Source of the DNA: Acidiferrimicrobium sp. IK | Lineage (GTDB): Bacteria; Actinomycetota; Acidimicrobiia; Acidimicrobiales; Palsa-688 | DNA length: 64,000 bases | Assembly (NCBI RefSeq): GCF_025499425.1 | Contig: NZ_JAIMCB010000002.1 | Location: forward strand, 186,001-250,000 | Reading direction: 5' to 3' | In this document: positions 1 to 10,952 of the stretch, piece after piece | Layout of the letters: every line of letters begins with the position of its first letter | Numbering within the stretch: the first letter of the stretch is position 1 | Position numbers and translations under genes: made by a program | Notes under the pieces: generated by a model | Databases searched by the model: none | Seen by the model: only the letters and a program-made list of their open reading frames with translations | Told to the model about the DNA's origin: nothing

Positions 1-1244
<1,244 letters not shown>

Positions 1245-1257
1245 CGCGCCGTCCCCT

Positions 1258-3951
1258 CTAGCTCTTGGCCGACGCCCAGGTGTCGCCCCACGACAGGTTG
1301 ACGGTGAGAGGCACCCGCAGCTCGGCGGCGCCGCCCATGGCGGCGCGCACCGCCTCCTCGGCGATGTCGTGCTCGTCGGGGGGCACCTCGAGGATCACCT
1401 CGTCGTGTACCTGCAAGACCAGTCTCGATGCCAGACCGGCGTCGGTCAGGCGGGCGTCGAGGCGGACCAACGCCACCTTGAAGATGTCCGCCGCCAGTCC
1501 CTGGATGCCGGCGTTCATGGCTTGACGCTCCCCAGCGGCGCGCACCTGGTAGCGGCCCGACTGCAGCTCGGGGATGAGCCGGCGGCGGCCGAAGAGCGTC
1601 TCGGTGTAGCCCCGGTCGCGGGCCTCGGCCACGACGCGGTCCATGTACGCCCGCACGTTCGGGAACCCTTCGAAGTAGGCCCGAAGGATCTGGTCGGCTT
1701 CGGCGACGGGCACACCGAGCCGCTGGGCCAGGCCGTAAGCCTCCATGCCGTAGGCCAGGCCGTAGGAGACCATCTTGGCTTTGGAGCGCATGGCTATCGT
1801 GACGTCCTCGGGTTGGACGCCGTAGATCCGCGCCGCGGTGGCGGTGTGGATGTCGGCGCCGGTCAGGAACGCCTCGACCAGCCCGGGGTCCTCGGCCAGG
1901 TGGGCGATGACCCGCAGCTCGATCTGGTTGTAGTCGGCGACGAGGAACTGGCATCCCTCCGCCGGCACGAAGCAGCTCCGGAACCGGCGGCCTTCCTCGG
2001 AGCGCACCGGGATGTTGTGCAGGTTGGGCTGGTCGGAGCTGAGCCGTCCGGTGCGGGCCACCGTCTGGTTGAACGTGGCGTGGATGCGGCCATCGGCGGC
2101 CACCTCGGCGAGCAGCGACTCGCCGTAGGTCGAGCGCAGCTTCTCGACTTCCCGGTAGCGCAGCAGCGCCTCGACGATGGGGTGCTCGCCTCGCAGCTTC
2201 TCGAGGGTCTGAGCGTCGGTCGAGAAACCGGTCTTGGTCCGCTTCTGGGGGGTCAGCCCCAGCTTGACGAAGAGGATCTCGCGCAGCTGCGGGGTGGAGT
2301 TGACGACGAAACGCTCGCCGGCGAGCTCCTGGATCTCCTCCTCCAGACGGCTCACCTCGGAGGACAGCTCGTTGGACAGCTCCTTCAGCTGGGCCACGTC
2401 GACGCGGACGCCGGCTTCCTCCATCCGGGCGAGGACGCTGACGAGCGGCCGTTCGACCTCGTCGTAGAGCGCGGACATGCCCCGGGCGGAGAGGGCGGAG
2501 CTGAGCGGCTCCACGAGCCGGGCGACCGCGGCGGCCCGGCGGGCCGCTTCGGCGGAGGGTTCGGGGGCGTTGCCGGTCAGGTCCAGCTGCCCGGCCGGGG
2601 GCGCTTCGGGCCCGCGCAGCTCGATCTGGGCGTAGCGCAACGCCAGATCCTCGAGCAGGTACTGGTCGCCGGCGGGGTCGACGAGGTAGGCGGCGATGGC
2701 GGTGTCGAGTTGGAGGTGGGAGAAGCTGACGCCGAGCACCGCCAGGCCCCGCATCAGCGCTTTCGCGTCGTGGGCCGACACGTCGGTGCCCGTCGCGCCG
2801 AGCAGGCGCCCGAGCGACGCCCGCAGGCCACCGTCGGCGAGCCCGGCCCCGTCGATCCACGCCACCTCCACCGGATCGCCGGCCGGGAGCGCCACGAACG
2901 CCAAACCGATCAGCGCCGAGCGCCCCTCGAGGCCTTCCCAGGCGCCGGCGACGGTCAGGGCCGTGCCCGACGCGATCCACTCGTCGATGCGGGCCGCGGC
3001 GGCCGCCACGTCGAGGGCCTCGGTCGCGACGTCCAGGCTGTCGCCGGCGGGCAGCAGCGCGCCGGCCCCTTTCCCGTCCGTCTCCGTCGCCTCGAGGAAG
3101 CGGTCCCAAAGCGTGCGGAACTCGAGGAAGTCGAAGAGCCGCTTCACCTCGTCGCTGTCCCATCCGCCGAGCGCGGCGGCGTCGGTGTCGAGCTCGACTG
3201 GGACGTCGCGCACCAGCGGCGTGGCCTTGGCGTTCTGGCGGACCGTCTCCTCCGCCGCGGCCAGGTTCGAACGCAGCTTCGGTGACAGCTCGTCGAGGTG
3301 GGCGAAGATGCCGTCGAGGTCGCCGTAGGTGTTGATCAGCTTCGCCGCGGTCTTCTCCCCCACTCCAGGGACGCCGGGCAGGTTGTCGGAGGGGTCGCCG
3401 CGCAGCGCCGCATACTGCGGGTAGCGCTCCGGGGTCACCCCGGTGCGGGCCTCGATGCCGGCCTCGTCGTAGAGGACGTAGTCCGACACGCCCCGCCGGT
3501 TGTAGAGGACCCGGACGTGGGGGTCGTGCACCAGCTGGTAGCAGTCCCGGTCGCCGGTGACCACGATCACGTCGTCGCCCCGCTCGTCGGCTTGGGTGGC
3601 CAGCGTGGCCAGCACGTCATCGGCCTCGAAGCCGGGCAGCTCCAGGGTGGGGATCTTCAAGGTGTCGACCAGCTGGCGGACCAGGCCCATCTGCTGGCGC
3701 AAGATGTCGGGCGTCTCGGCCCGCCCGGCCTTGTAGTCGCCGATCATCTCGTGGCGGAAGGTCGGCTCCGGCCGGTCGAACGCGGCGACGACCTGGTCGG
3801 GTTTGTGGTCCTTTATGAGGTTGACCAGCATCGACGTGAACCCGAACACCGCGTTGGTGACCTGGCCCGACGCGGTCGCCATGTCCGTCGGCAGCGCGAA
3901 GAACGCCCGGTAGGTGAGCGAGTTGCCGTCGATCAACATGAGTCGGGCCAT
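1258..3951 (-). CDS. polA: DNA polymerase I
   Basis: An 897-residue family-A polymerase for Okazaki-fragment processing and repair synthesis. The N-terminal 5'-3' nuclease domain (about 1-290) starts [20 protein letters not shown] and has GDRDCYQL and the helix-hairpin-helix region [14 protein letters not shown]. The polymerase domain has motif A DYNQIELR (D673), motif B beginning RSKAK (R722), and motif C VHDE (848-851). The central 3'-5' exonuclease-like domain (about 300-470) lacks the Asp-x-Glu of exonuclease motif I: the equivalent strand reads LTVAGAWEG. Proofreading is therefore probably absent, as known for Taq and mycobacterial Pol I. It is divergent from the DtxR-type gene, with a 65-bp shared upstream region. 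Confidence 0.97.
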   Translation of the reverse strand: MARLMLIDGNSLTYRAFFALPTDMATASGQVTNAVFGFTSMLVNLIKDHKPDQVVAAFDRPEPTFRHEMIGDYKAGRAETPDILRQQMGLVRQLVDTLKIPTLELPGFEADDVLATLATQADERGDDVIVVTGDRDCYQLVHDPHVRVLYNRRGVSDYVLYDEAGIEARTGVTPERYPQYAALRGDPSDNLPGVPGVGEKTAAKLINTYGDLDGIFAHLDELSPKLRSNLAAAEETVRQNAKATPLVRDVPVELDTDAAALGGWDSDEVKRLFDFLEFRTLWDRFLEATETDGKGAGALLPAGDSLDVATEALDVAAAAARIDEWIASGTALTVAGAWEGLEGRSALIGLAFVALPAGDPVEVAWIDGAGLADGGLRASLGRLLGATGTDVSAHDAKALMRGLAVLGVSFSHLQLDTAIAAYLVDPAGDQYLLEDLALRYAQIELRGPEAPPAGQLDLTGNAPEPSAEAARRAAAVARLVEPLSSALSARGMSALYDEVERPLVSVLARMEEAGVRVDVAQLKELSNELSSEVSRLEEEIQELAGERFVVNSTPQLREILFVKLGLTPQKRTKTGFSTDAQTLEKLRGEHPIVEALLRYREVEKLRSTYGESLLAEVAADGRIHATFNQTVARTGRLSSDQPNLHNIPVRSEEGRRFRSCFVPAEGCQFLVADYNQIELRVIAHLAEDPGLVEAFLTGADIHTATAARIYGVQPEDVTIAMRSKAKMVSYGLAYGMEAYGLAQRLGVPVAEADQILRAYFEGFPNVRAYMDRVVAEARDRGYTETLFGRRRLIPELQSGRYQVRAAGERQAMNAGIQGLAADIFKVALVRLDARLTDAGLASRLVLQVHDEVILEVPPDEHDIAEEAVRAAMGGAAELRVPLTVNLSWGDTWASAKS

Positions 3952-4016
3952 TGCCGTCGATGCTAGGGCGTGAGCGGCGCCAGCGAACCGGGCCGGCGGG
4001 GGTAGGCTCCCCGGAC

Positions 4017-4676
4017 GTGGCCGACGGCTTTCACCCCCCTGTCGAGGAGTACCTCGAGGCTGTGCACGAGCTGGAGGAGGAGGGTGTGGCGGTCATCCAG
4101 GCCCGCCTCGTCGAGCGCCTCGGGCACTCCGCGCCGGCCGTGTCGGAGATGGTCCGCCGCCTCGCCGACGACGGCTATGTCACCGTGTCGGGCCGGACCA
4201 TTTCCCTCACCGACATCGGCGTGGCGAAGGCCGAGAGCGTCGTGCGCAAGCACCGTCTGGCCGAGCGGCTGCTGACCGACATCATCGGCCTGCCGTGGGA
4301 CAAGGCCCATCTGGAGGCCGGGCGCTGGGAGCACGTGATCTCCGACGAGGTCGAAGCCCGGCTGATCGAGATCCTCGGCCATCCCACCACCTGCCCGCAC
4401 GGCAACCCGATCCCCGGCGCCCAGGTGAGCACCGAGCCCACCACCGCGCTGGCCGACGCCGGAGCCGGCGACCAGATCCGGCTGCGGCGGGTCACCGAGC
4501 AGGTGGAGATCGACGGCGACGCGCTGCGCTACCTGTCCTCCCACGGTTTCGTGCCCGGCGTCGTCGCCACCATCTCGTCGCGGGCGCCGGACGGGACCCT
4601 CACCCTCGACGTCGGCACCCACAGCTTCTCGCTCGGCCCCGGCCTGGCCCGCCAGCTCTACGTCGTCGCCGCCTGA
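4017..4676 (+). CDS. DtxR/MntR-family metal-dependent repressor with altered primary metal site
   Basis: A 219-residue regulator: N-terminal winged helix (about 1-65), dimerisation and metal-binding helices (70-140, HRLAERLLTDIIGLPW then CPHGNPIPG), and a C-terminal SH3/FeoA-like domain (about 150-219). GTG at 4017 is chosen because VADGFHPPVEEYLEA aligns with the DtxR N-terminus; longer versions run into polA. Ancillary-site residues H79, E83 and H98 are kept, as are E105 and H106. The other two primary-site positions differ: the DtxR Met10 equivalent is Glu11, and the DtxR Cys102 equivalent is Gly102 (EAGRWEH). It probably controls iron or manganese genes in response to metal, but which metal cannot be predicted from this site. 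Confidence 0.9.
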   Translation: MADGFHPPVEEYLEAVHELEEEGVAVIQARLVERLGHSAPAVSEMVRRLADDGYVTVSGRTISLTDIGVAKAESVVRKHRLAERLLTDIIGLPWDKAHLEAGRWEHVISDEVEARLIEILGHPTTCPHGNPIPGAQVSTEPTTALADAGAGDQIRLRRVTEQVEIDGDALRYLSSHGFVPGVVATISSRAPDGTLTLDVGTHSFSLGPGLARQLYVVAA

Positions 4677-4751
4677 CCCGAGCGGGTCACGGCCCCGGAC
4701 CGGGGTCCAGGTCAACCGCGTGGGGGCTTGGCGCGTCGTACGTTCATGACC

Positions 4752-5441
4752 ATGCGCAGCACTGATCCCGTCGCCCGCACCTCCCGCCGCTTCCTGGCGC
4801 CCCTGCTCGGGGTGGGCGCGGCCGCGGTGCTCGCCGCCGGCTGCGGCGCCTCGTCGCACTCCTCCTCGGCGTCCACCACCGCCCCGACGGCGGTGCCGGT
4901 GACCACCGCAGCCGGCGGCGGGTCGACGTCCACCGCTCCGGCCACGACCGCGCCGGCAGCGACGACGACTGCGCCGGCGACCACCGCGCCGGCCAGCACC
5001 GCCCCGGCCGGACCCCAGCCGTGCGCCACCGCGCAGCTGACCCTGTCCCTAGGGCTGGGCAACGGCGCAGCGGGGAGCACCTACGTCCCCTTGTACCTTG
5101 CCAACTCCGGGCCATCGACGTGCACCCTGAGCGGGTATCCGGGGGTGTCCTACGTCGGGGGCGGCAACGGCACCCAGATCGGGGCGGCGGCCACCCGAGA
5201 CCCGTCGACCCCGGTCGCCACCGTCTCGCTGGCCCCCGGCCAGCGGGCCCAGTCGCAGCTGCGGCTCATCGACCCCTACGACTTCGACACGTCCACCTGC
5301 AAGATGGTGCCGGTCCAGGGTTTCCGGGTGTACCCGCCGGGCCAGACCGCCGCCGCGTTCGTGAAGGACCCGGGCCAGGCGTGCTCGTCGACGACGCTGC
5401 CTCAGCCCGCTTTGTTCGTCGGGGCGGTGCGAGCCGGCTGA
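4752..5441 (+). CDS. Secreted lipoprotein with DUF4232-like domain
   Basis: About 229 residues. The N-terminus has a basic stretch, a hydrophobic core and a lipobox ending LAAGC, so it should be lipidated and anchored on the outer face of the membrane. A low-complexity Thr/Ala/Pro linker (about residues 35-90) leads to a C-terminal beta-sandwich-like domain with paired cysteines (QPCATAQLTLS, GPSTCTLSGYPGVS, STCKMVPVQGF, GQACSS). That domain matches the DUF4232 pattern of actinobacterial exported proteins of unknown function. ATG at 4746 or GTG at 4728 are alternative starts that do not change the signal peptide logic. It stands alone between the DtxR-type gene and convergent pdtaR; no function is claimed. 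Confidence 0.8.
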   Translation: MRSTDPVARTSRRFLAPLLGVGAAAVLAAGCGASSHSSSASTTAPTAVPVTTAAGGGSTSTAPATTAPAATTTAPATTAPASTAPAGPQPCATAQLTLSLGLGNGAAGSTYVPLYLANSGPSTCTLSGYPGVSYVGGGNGTQIGAAATRDPSTPVATVSLAPGQRAQSQLRLIDPYDFDTSTCKMVPVQGFRVYPPGQTAAAFVKDPGQACSSTTLPQPALFVGAVRAG

Positions 5442-5539
5442 CCGGGCCCTCTCGGCGACCGGCGCGGCCGGCGCCTCACGGTGAGCGGAGCTCGATGCCG
5501 TGCTTGACGGCCAAGCGGCGCTCCAAGCCCCGCTTGACG

Positions 5540-5607
5540 GTCAGGCCCGGTCCGGCCCAGTCAGGCCCCGGTCGAGCGGTCAGGCCCCGGTCAGGCAGTC
5601 AGGCCGG
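5540..5607. repeat. Short direct repeats GTCAGGCCCCGGTC
   Basis: Copies lie at 5540-5552 (one base shorter), 5560-5573 and 5579-5592, with partial copies running to about 5607. The array lies between the convergent lipoprotein and ANTAR-regulator genes and overlaps the last codons and stop of the latter. Imperfect repeats of this kind can arise by slippage. A role as a convergent terminator region is possible, but no hairpin with a T-run is seen. Confidence 0.6.
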
Positions 5608-6183
5608 GTCGGGGCGCAGGCTGCCGTCGATGACCCGCCGGGCGATCTCGGGCATCTGAAGTCGTTCGCGCATCGACGTGGTGCGGATCCAGGCGAACGC
5701 GTCAGGCTCCCGCCACCCCATCTCGTCCATCAAGATGCCCTTGGCCCGCTCGACCAGCTTTCGGGCCTCCAAACGGTCCTCCAGCGACTTCACCTGCTCG
5801 TCGAGGGCCTTCATCTCCTCGAAGCGACCGAGCGCGATCTCGATCGCTGGCAGCAGCTCACTCTTTTGGAAAGGCTTGACGAGATAGGCCAACGCCCCGG
5901 CCTGGCGGGCCTGGTCGATCAGGTCCCGCTGGCTGAACGCGGTCAGGATCAGCACCGCGGCCATCCGCTCGGAGCTGATCGCCCGGGCTGCGGTCAACCC
6001 GTCAGCGCCGGGCATCTTGATGTCCAAGATGGCGAGGTCGGGCCGCTGCTTGCGGACCAGTTCGATGGCCTCGTCGCCGCGGCCGGTCTCGCCGACGACG
6101 TCGTAGCCCTCCTCCTCGAGGATCTCCTTCAGGTCCAGCCGGACGATGGCTTCGTCTTCGGCAATCACCACGCGCACAGCCAT
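5599..6183 (-). CDS. pdtaR: ANTAR-domain response regulator (PdtaR-like)
   Basis: A 194-residue regulator: a receiver domain (about 1-120: acidic pair in VVIAEDEAIVRLD, phospho-acceptor Asp in LAILDIKMPG, conserved Lys in YLVKPF) followed by an ANTAR RNA-binding domain (about 128-185: LEARKLVERAKGILMDEMG, then AFAWIRTTSM). Family members, including mycobacterial PdtaR (Rv1626), bind paired hairpins in target leaders and act by antitermination after phosphorylation. The cognate PdtaS-type kinase is not in this window. A small coiled-coil gene lies 74 bp upstream on the same strand and may be co-transcribed. Confidence 0.92.
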   Translation of the reverse strand: MAVRVVIAEDEAIVRLDLKEILEEEGYDVVGETGRGDEAIELVRKQRPDLAILDIKMPGADGLTAARAISSERMAAVLILTAFSQRDLIDQARQAGALAYLVKPFQKSELLPAIEIALGRFEEMKALDEQVKSLEDRLEARKLVERAKGILMDEMGWREPDAFAWIRTTSMRERLQMPEIARRVIDGSLRPDPA

Positions 6184-6257
6184 GGGCCTCGCTCCTTCTT
6201 CGCCAGCGGGGTCGGTGTCTTCAGGTCAGGGTCTAACAGGCTTGGGCCCGTCGTACG

Positions 6258-6557
6258 TCATTCGGGCTTGGCGCCGATCACCAGCTTGTCGAGCAGCTGG
6301 TCCTGGGACAGCTGGAGCTCGGCGATGGTGGCCGCCAGGGCCGAGCGGCTGCGGGCCATCGCGTCGGCGTGGCGCTGCGCTTCGGTGTACTCCCGGTGGG
6401 CCAGCGGCGTCTCCGACACCAGCGAGCGGATGCGGGCCTCGTCGGCGGCCTCGGCCAGCGCCTCAAGCTGCTCGTCGACGACGGCCATCTCCTCCCTGGC
6501 GCGCTTGAGCCGCTGGGCGACGTCGAACAGCCGGCGCTCGATCGAGGCTCGCGACAT
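6258..6557 (-). CDS. Small coiled-coil protein, unknown function
   Basis: A 99-residue, Ala/Glu/Arg-rich protein predicted almost entirely helical: two long heptad-like stretches (about residues 5-45 and 55-92, ending LSQDQLLDKLVIGAKPE) suggest an antiparallel coiled-coil hairpin. No signal peptide, membrane segment or catalytic motif is seen. ATG at 6557 is the first plausible start; the frame stays open far upstream, but that part is composition-driven shadow inside the prolyl oligopeptidase gene. It lies 50 bp after that gene and 74 bp before pdtaR, all on the same strand. The family is not recognised. Confidence 0.65.
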   Translation of the reverse strand: MSRASIERRLFDVAQRLKRAREEMAVVDEQLEALAEAADEARIRSLVSETPLAHREYTEAQRHADAMARSRSALAATIAELQLSQDQLLDKLVIGAKPE

Positions 6558-6607
6558 GGGACCCAACAGTGTAGTGACCCGCCGGGCGCCCGGGAGGCCG
6601 CGGCCGG

Positions 6608-8728
6608 CTAGGGCAGCGAAAGCCCGAGCTGGGCGGCGAGGAACGCCAGCTGGTCCGCTGACAGCGACACGGCCCGGGCGACGCCCCGCGCTCCGTGCCC
6701 GACGTCGGCCTCCCGTCGCAGGATGACCGGACGGTCCTCGACCGCCGCAGAGGTGGCGTGCTGCAACGCGGCCGCCAGCTTGCGGGCGTGGAGCGGGTCG
6801 ACTCTCGTGTCCCCGTCGAACACGGTGAAGAGGACCGCAGGGTACGAAGCGCCGTCGCGCACGTGGTGGTAGGGCGAGTACGACAGGAGCCAACCCAGCT
6901 CCGTCGGGTCGTCGGCCCGGCCGTACTCGTCGTTCCATGTCGCTCCGAGACCAAAACGCTCGTAGCGGACCATGTCGAGCAGCGGGGCTGAGCACACCAC
7001 CGCCCGGTAACGCTCCGGGCTGCGGGTGAGCGCGGCTCCCACCAGCAGACCGCCGTTGGACCCGCCCATGATCCCGAGCTGGTCGTTGGTGGTCCACCCC
7101 TCCGCGACCAGGTGGTCGGCGACGGCCTCGAAGTCCTCGAACACCCGGGTCTTGTGCTCGCGCATCCCGGCCCGGTGCCAGCCCTCGCCTTCTTCCGAGC
7201 CGCCCCGCAGGTTGGCTACGGCCCACACCCCGCCGGCTTGGACCCACGCCAGGATCGACGACGAGTACGCGGGGGTCATCGCCACGTTGAACCCGCCGTA
7301 TCCGTAAAGGACCGCCGGCCGGGGTTGGTCGGGAGCGTCGACGGGAGCGACCACGGTGACGCGCACCTCGGTCCCGTCAGCCGATCGGCATGTCAGCTGG
7401 CGGGAATGGACGGCGGGCGTCGCGGCGCCGGGGCCCGGAGCGGCTCCGATCCCGTCGGTGTCGGGCGCCAGCGAGCCGGTCAGCGGGTCGAGGGCCAAGA
7501 CCTGGTAGGGCGTCGCGTAGTCGGTGTAGGCGACCCACACCGGCCCCGCTTCGTCGCGCCGGCTGGTGAGGTCGGCGCTGCCAGCGCCGGGGAGCGCCAC
7601 CGGCCGGCGCCGGATCCCGGTGACTCGATCGTGCACCGCCAGCTCCGAAAGGGCGTGGCGGGAGTGGACCACCACCAGCTCCTCGCCGACCAGGGCGTAG
7701 TCCTCAAGCACGGCACCGTCGGGGTCCTCGGCGATCACGTCCCGCCAGCCCGACACGGCGGGCGCGGCCGGGTCGGTGACGCACAGCTTCCGGCGCGGGG
7801 CGTGAAGGTCGGTCACCAGCCACAGCTGGCCTCGGCGGTCGAAGTGCGGCCAGGTTTGGGCGTCGACGCCGACCACGACCGGCGTCCAGCCGTCTACCGG
7901 GCGGCCCTCGTCCAGCTCGGCGACGTGCAACTCGTTGCGGGGCGCGGTGCCCAGGCTGGCGGTGACCGCCGCCCACCGGCCGTCGTCGGAGACGGTGACC
8001 CCCAAGTACGCGGTCGGGTCGATCCCCTCACCAAAGAGCAGCACGTCCTGGTCGGGGTCGGTGCCGACTCGGTGGATCCAAAGGCGGCGGTGGAACGCCT
8101 CCTCGCCGGCGGGCACCTGACCGGGCGCCAGGCGCCGGACGTAGAGCAGCGCGTCGCCTCCCGGCAGCCACGCGAGCGGGCTGTAGCGGACCCGGTCGAC
8201 CGGGCCGTCCAGGCGCTCTCCAGTCGCGGTGTCCACGATCCACAGGCGGCTCTCCTCGTCCCCGCCTTCGGAGAGCAGGTACGCCAGGCGGTCCCCTTCG
8301 AGCGACGGCGCCCACCCGTCGAGGGTCGTGGTGCCCTCCGCCGACAACGCGTTGGGGTCGACCAGCACCCTCACGTCGGTGCCGCCGCGGCGGGCGCCCT
8401 CGCTGTCAGCCACCCTCAGCACCGCGTGGTCCTGCGCGGCCTCCCGCCGGGCCCAAAACCACCGGCCGCCGGCCACGACGGGCGGCCCGGTCACGTCGGG
8501 GACCAGCTCCCTCAGGCGGGCCCGTAGCGGACCCCGCTCCGCCAGCGGTTCGAGCACTGCGGAGGTGAGAGCGTCTTGAGCCGAAGACCACGCCTCCACC
8601 TCCGGATCGGCGGCGTCCTCCAGCCAGCGGTAGGGGTCGGCCACCTGGTACCCGTGCAGCGTGTCGACGATGTCCTGGCGGCGGGTGTCGGGGTAGCGCA
8701 TCGCCGGTGACGGTACCGGGCTTCCCAT
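6608..8728 (-). CDS. Prolyl oligopeptidase (S9A)
   Basis: A 706-residue cytosolic serine peptidase that cuts short peptides after proline. The N-terminus ([17 protein letters not shown]) is the family signature before a seven-bladed beta-propeller (about 70-420). The C-terminal alpha/beta-hydrolase domain shows the nucleophile motif GGSNGG (Ser557), Asp640 in FDGDTRVDP and His678 in VGHGARG, a complete triad. GNFxV-like [14 protein letters not shown] lies before the nucleophile, as in family members. No signal peptide. Start at 8728 is preceded by an AAAGGG-like ribosome site; an internal ATG (codon 10) is possible. It is divergent from the following two-component genes. Confidence 0.95.
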   Translation of the reverse strand: MGSPVPSPAMRYPDTRRQDIVDTLHGYQVADPYRWLEDAADPEVEAWSSAQDALTSAVLEPLAERGPLRARLRELVPDVTGPPVVAGGRWFWARREAAQDHAVLRVADSEGARRGGTDVRVLVDPNALSAEGTTTLDGWAPSLEGDRLAYLLSEGGDEESRLWIVDTATGERLDGPVDRVRYSPLAWLPGGDALLYVRRLAPGQVPAGEEAFHRRLWIHRVGTDPDQDVLLFGEGIDPTAYLGVTVSDDGRWAAVTASLGTAPRNELHVAELDEGRPVDGWTPVVVGVDAQTWPHFDRRGQLWLVTDLHAPRRKLCVTDPAAPAVSGWRDVIAEDPDGAVLEDYALVGEELVVVHSRHALSELAVHDRVTGIRRRPVALPGAGSADLTSRRDEAGPVWVAYTDYATPYQVLALDPLTGSLAPDTDGIGAAPGPGAATPAVHSRQLTCRSADGTEVRVTVVAPVDAPDQPRPAVLYGYGGFNVAMTPAYSSSILAWVQAGGVWAVANLRGGSEEGEGWHRAGMREHKTRVFEDFEAVADHLVAEGWTTNDQLGIMGGSNGGLLVGAALTRSPERYRAVVCSAPLLDMVRYERFGLGATWNDEYGRADDPTELGWLLSYSPYHHVRDGASYPAVLFTVFDGDTRVDPLHARKLAAALQHATSAAVEDRPVILRREADVGHGARGVARAVSLSADQLAFLAAQLGLSLP

Positions 8729-8765
8729 TGGTTTCAGCCCTTTCTCATGTCAGTCGGACACACTG

Positions 8766-9455
8766 GTGGGCGTGAAGGTCCTGGTGGTCGACGACGAACC
8801 CGCGGTGCGCCAAGCCCTCGATCGGGCCCTGCGCTTCGAGGGCTACCAGACCGAGCTGGCCGAGGACGGCAGCGCCGCTCTGGCCGCCCACGCCCAGTCC
8901 CCCGCCGATGCCGTGGTCCTCGACGTGGCCATGCCCCGCATGGACGGTTTGGAGGTGTGCCGGCGGCTGCGCTCAGCCGGCGACGGCGTGCCGATCCTTC
9001 TCCTCACCGCTCGAGCGGCGGTCGACGAGCGGGTGGCCGGCCTCGACGCCGGCGCCGACGACTACCTGGTCAAGCCGTTCGCGCTGGAGGAGCTGCTGGC
9101 CCGGATCCGGGCCCTCCTCCGGCGCAACGCCCCCCTCTCGGAGAACGAGATCCTCCGCTTCGCGGACCTTTCCCTGGACCCCGGAACCCGCGACGTGCGC
9201 CGAGGCGGCCGGCGCATCGAGCTGACGAGGACCGAGTTCCTGCTCCTCGAACTGCTGCTGCGCAACCCCCGCCAGGTCCTGCCCCGCGAGGTGATCTTCG
9301 ACCGGGTGTGGGGCTACGACTTCGGGGCCAACTCCAACAGCCTCGAGGTGTACATCGGCTACCTGCGGCGCAAGACCGAGGCTGACGGCGAGCCCCGCTT
9401 GATTCACACCGTCCGCGGCGTCGGGTACGTGCTGCGCCTGCCAGTGGAGGACTGA
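8766..9455 (+). CDS. OmpR-family response regulator (MprA-like)
   Basis: A 229-residue response regulator: receiver domain (1-120; [10 protein letters not shown], phospho-acceptor Asp in [13 protein letters not shown], Lys in [10 protein letters not shown]) and a winged-helix DNA-binding domain (130-225; [13 protein letters not shown], then [20 protein letters not shown] and VRGVGYVLR). GTG at 8766, or GTG at 8772, begins the domain directly. It sits head-to-tail with its kinase, which starts right after the stop codon. Overall sequence resembles MprA of actinobacteria, which handles envelope stress, but the signal here is unknown. It is divergent from the prolyl oligopeptidase gene. Confidence 0.93.
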   Translation: MGVKVLVVDDEPAVRQALDRALRFEGYQTELAEDGSAALAAHAQSPADAVVLDVAMPRMDGLEVCRRLRSAGDGVPILLLTARAAVDERVAGLDAGADDYLVKPFALEELLARIRALLRRNAPLSENEILRFADLSLDPGTRDVRRGGRRIELTRTEFLLLELLLRNPRQVLPREVIFDRVWGYDFGANSNSLEVYIGYLRRKTEADGEPRLIHTVRGVGYVLRLPVED

Positions 9456-10946
9456 GTGCGGGCCTGGTTGCGCAAGGCCAGCTTCCGGTCGCGTGTGACG
9501 GTGCTGGTGGCGGTGGCGGTCGGCTTCAGCGTCGCGCTCGCTGCTCTCCTGTCGTACTTCGTGGTCCACCGGGAGCTGTACCGCCAGGTCGACGACCAGC
9601 TCGCCAGCGACTTGCAGCTGGTGACGTCGTCCAATGGGCCGATCGACCTGCGCCAGGCGACTTTCCTGTTCGGGCGGGTCCACAACGGCGACATCCTGCA
9701 GATCATCGGCTCGTCGGGCGTGCCGAGCTCGACGAGCGTGGTCCTCTCGACGGGCACCGTCAGCATCCCGGTGTCGGCGGCCGAGCAAGCCATGGCCGAC
9801 GGCCGCAGCTCGGCCGCGGCCATCTCCGGGACGGTGTCGACCAGCACCGGGACCTACCGGGTCGAGACCATCCCGGCCCGCGACGCCACCACCGGCTCGC
9901 CGCTGGCGATCAGGGTCGTCCACCGGATCAACGACATCCTCTACAGCCTCCGGGAGCTGCGCCTCGTGCTGCTGCTGGTCGGTCTCGCCGGCCTGGCCGT
10001 CGCCATCGCGCTCGGCTACGCCGTGGCCCGGGTCACGATCCGGCCCGTGGAGCGTCTCACCGGCGCCGCCGAGCACGTCGCCGCCACCCAGGACCTCGAC
10101 GCGACCATCGAGGACGACGGCGACGACGAGCTGGCCCGCCTGGCTCACGCGTTCAACGCCATGCTCGCCGCGCTCCGAGCCTCCCGAAGCCAGCAAGCCC
10201 AGCTGGTGTCCGACGCCGGCCACGAGCTGCGAACCCCCCTCACCAGCCTTCGGACCAACATCGAGGTGCTGCTGCGCACCAGGGACCTCCCCGAAGCCGA
10301 CCGGGCCGAGCTGCTCGGCGACGTGAGGGCCCAGCTCGAGGAGTTGACCACGCTGATCGGCGACATCGTGGAGCTGGCCCGCCAGGAGGAGACCCAACCG
10401 GAGCCGACCGAGATCCGCCTCGACTCCCTCGTCGAGCACGCGGTGGAGCGGGCCCGGCGCCGGGCTCTCAGCGTGACCTTCGACGTTCACCTGGACCGGG
10501 GGTCGGTACGAGCCCAGCCGGCGCTGCTGGAACGGGCGGTGCTCAACGTGCTCGACAACGCCGCCAAGTGGAGTCCCGCCGGCGGCCGGGTCGAGGTCAC
10601 TTTGCGCCGCAGCGACCACTGGACCCTTGACGTCCGCGACCACGGCCCGGGCATCGCGCCGAGCGACCTTCCCCGGGTCTTCGACCGGTTCTACCGGGCC
10701 CAGACCGCTCGCAGCCTTCCGGGATCGGGGCTCGGGCTGGCCATCGTGGCCCAGGTCGTACGCAGTCACGGAGGGGTGGTCACGCCGTTCCTGCCTCCCG
10801 ACGGCGGCACGCTCATGCGCATCGAGCTGCCGATCGTGGCCGAGAGCGAGGCCGGCCATGAGCTGGGCGGGGGCCACATACAAGGGCCTCCGGGCGGCGA
10901 TGTAGCCTCTCTGGATGAGACGGTGCCCAGCGCCAGTAGCCGGTAG
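9456..10946 (+). CDS. Sensor histidine kinase (MprB-like)
   Basis: A 496-residue membrane kinase: first transmembrane segment about 13-35, an extracytoplasmic sensor region (about 36-165), second transmembrane segment about 167-190, HAMP (RVTIRPVERLTGAAEHVAA), HisKA with the phospho-His in DAGHELRTPLTSLR, and a HATPase with N box (NVLDNAAKWSPAGG), G1 (VRDHGPGIAPSDL) and G2 (GSGLGLAIVAQVV). GTG at 9456 abuts the regulator's stop codon, so the pair is one transcription unit. The sensor loop is Ser/Thr-rich and has no recognised ligand domain. The last ~35 codons overlap the region where a guaA promoter would be expected. Confidence 0.93.
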   Translation: MRAWLRKASFRSRVTVLVAVAVGFSVALAALLSYFVVHRELYRQVDDQLASDLQLVTSSNGPIDLRQATFLFGRVHNGDILQIIGSSGVPSSTSVVLSTGTVSIPVSAAEQAMADGRSSAAAISGTVSTSTGTYRVETIPARDATTGSPLAIRVVHRINDILYSLRELRLVLLLVGLAGLAVAIALGYAVARVTIRPVERLTGAAEHVAATQDLDATIEDDGDDELARLAHAFNAMLAALRASRSQQAQLVSDAGHELRTPLTSLRTNIEVLLRTRDLPEADRAELLGDVRAQLEELTTLIGDIVELARQEETQPEPTEIRLDSLVEHAVERARRRALSVTFDVHLDRGSVRAQPALLERAVLNVLDNAAKWSPAGGRVEVTLRRSDHWTLDVRDHGPGIAPSDLPRVFDRFYRAQTARSLPGSGLGLAIVAQVVRSHGGVVTPFLPPDGGTLMRIELPIVAESEAGHELGGGHIQGPPGGDVASLDETVPSASSR

Positions 10947-10952
10947 GCGACC

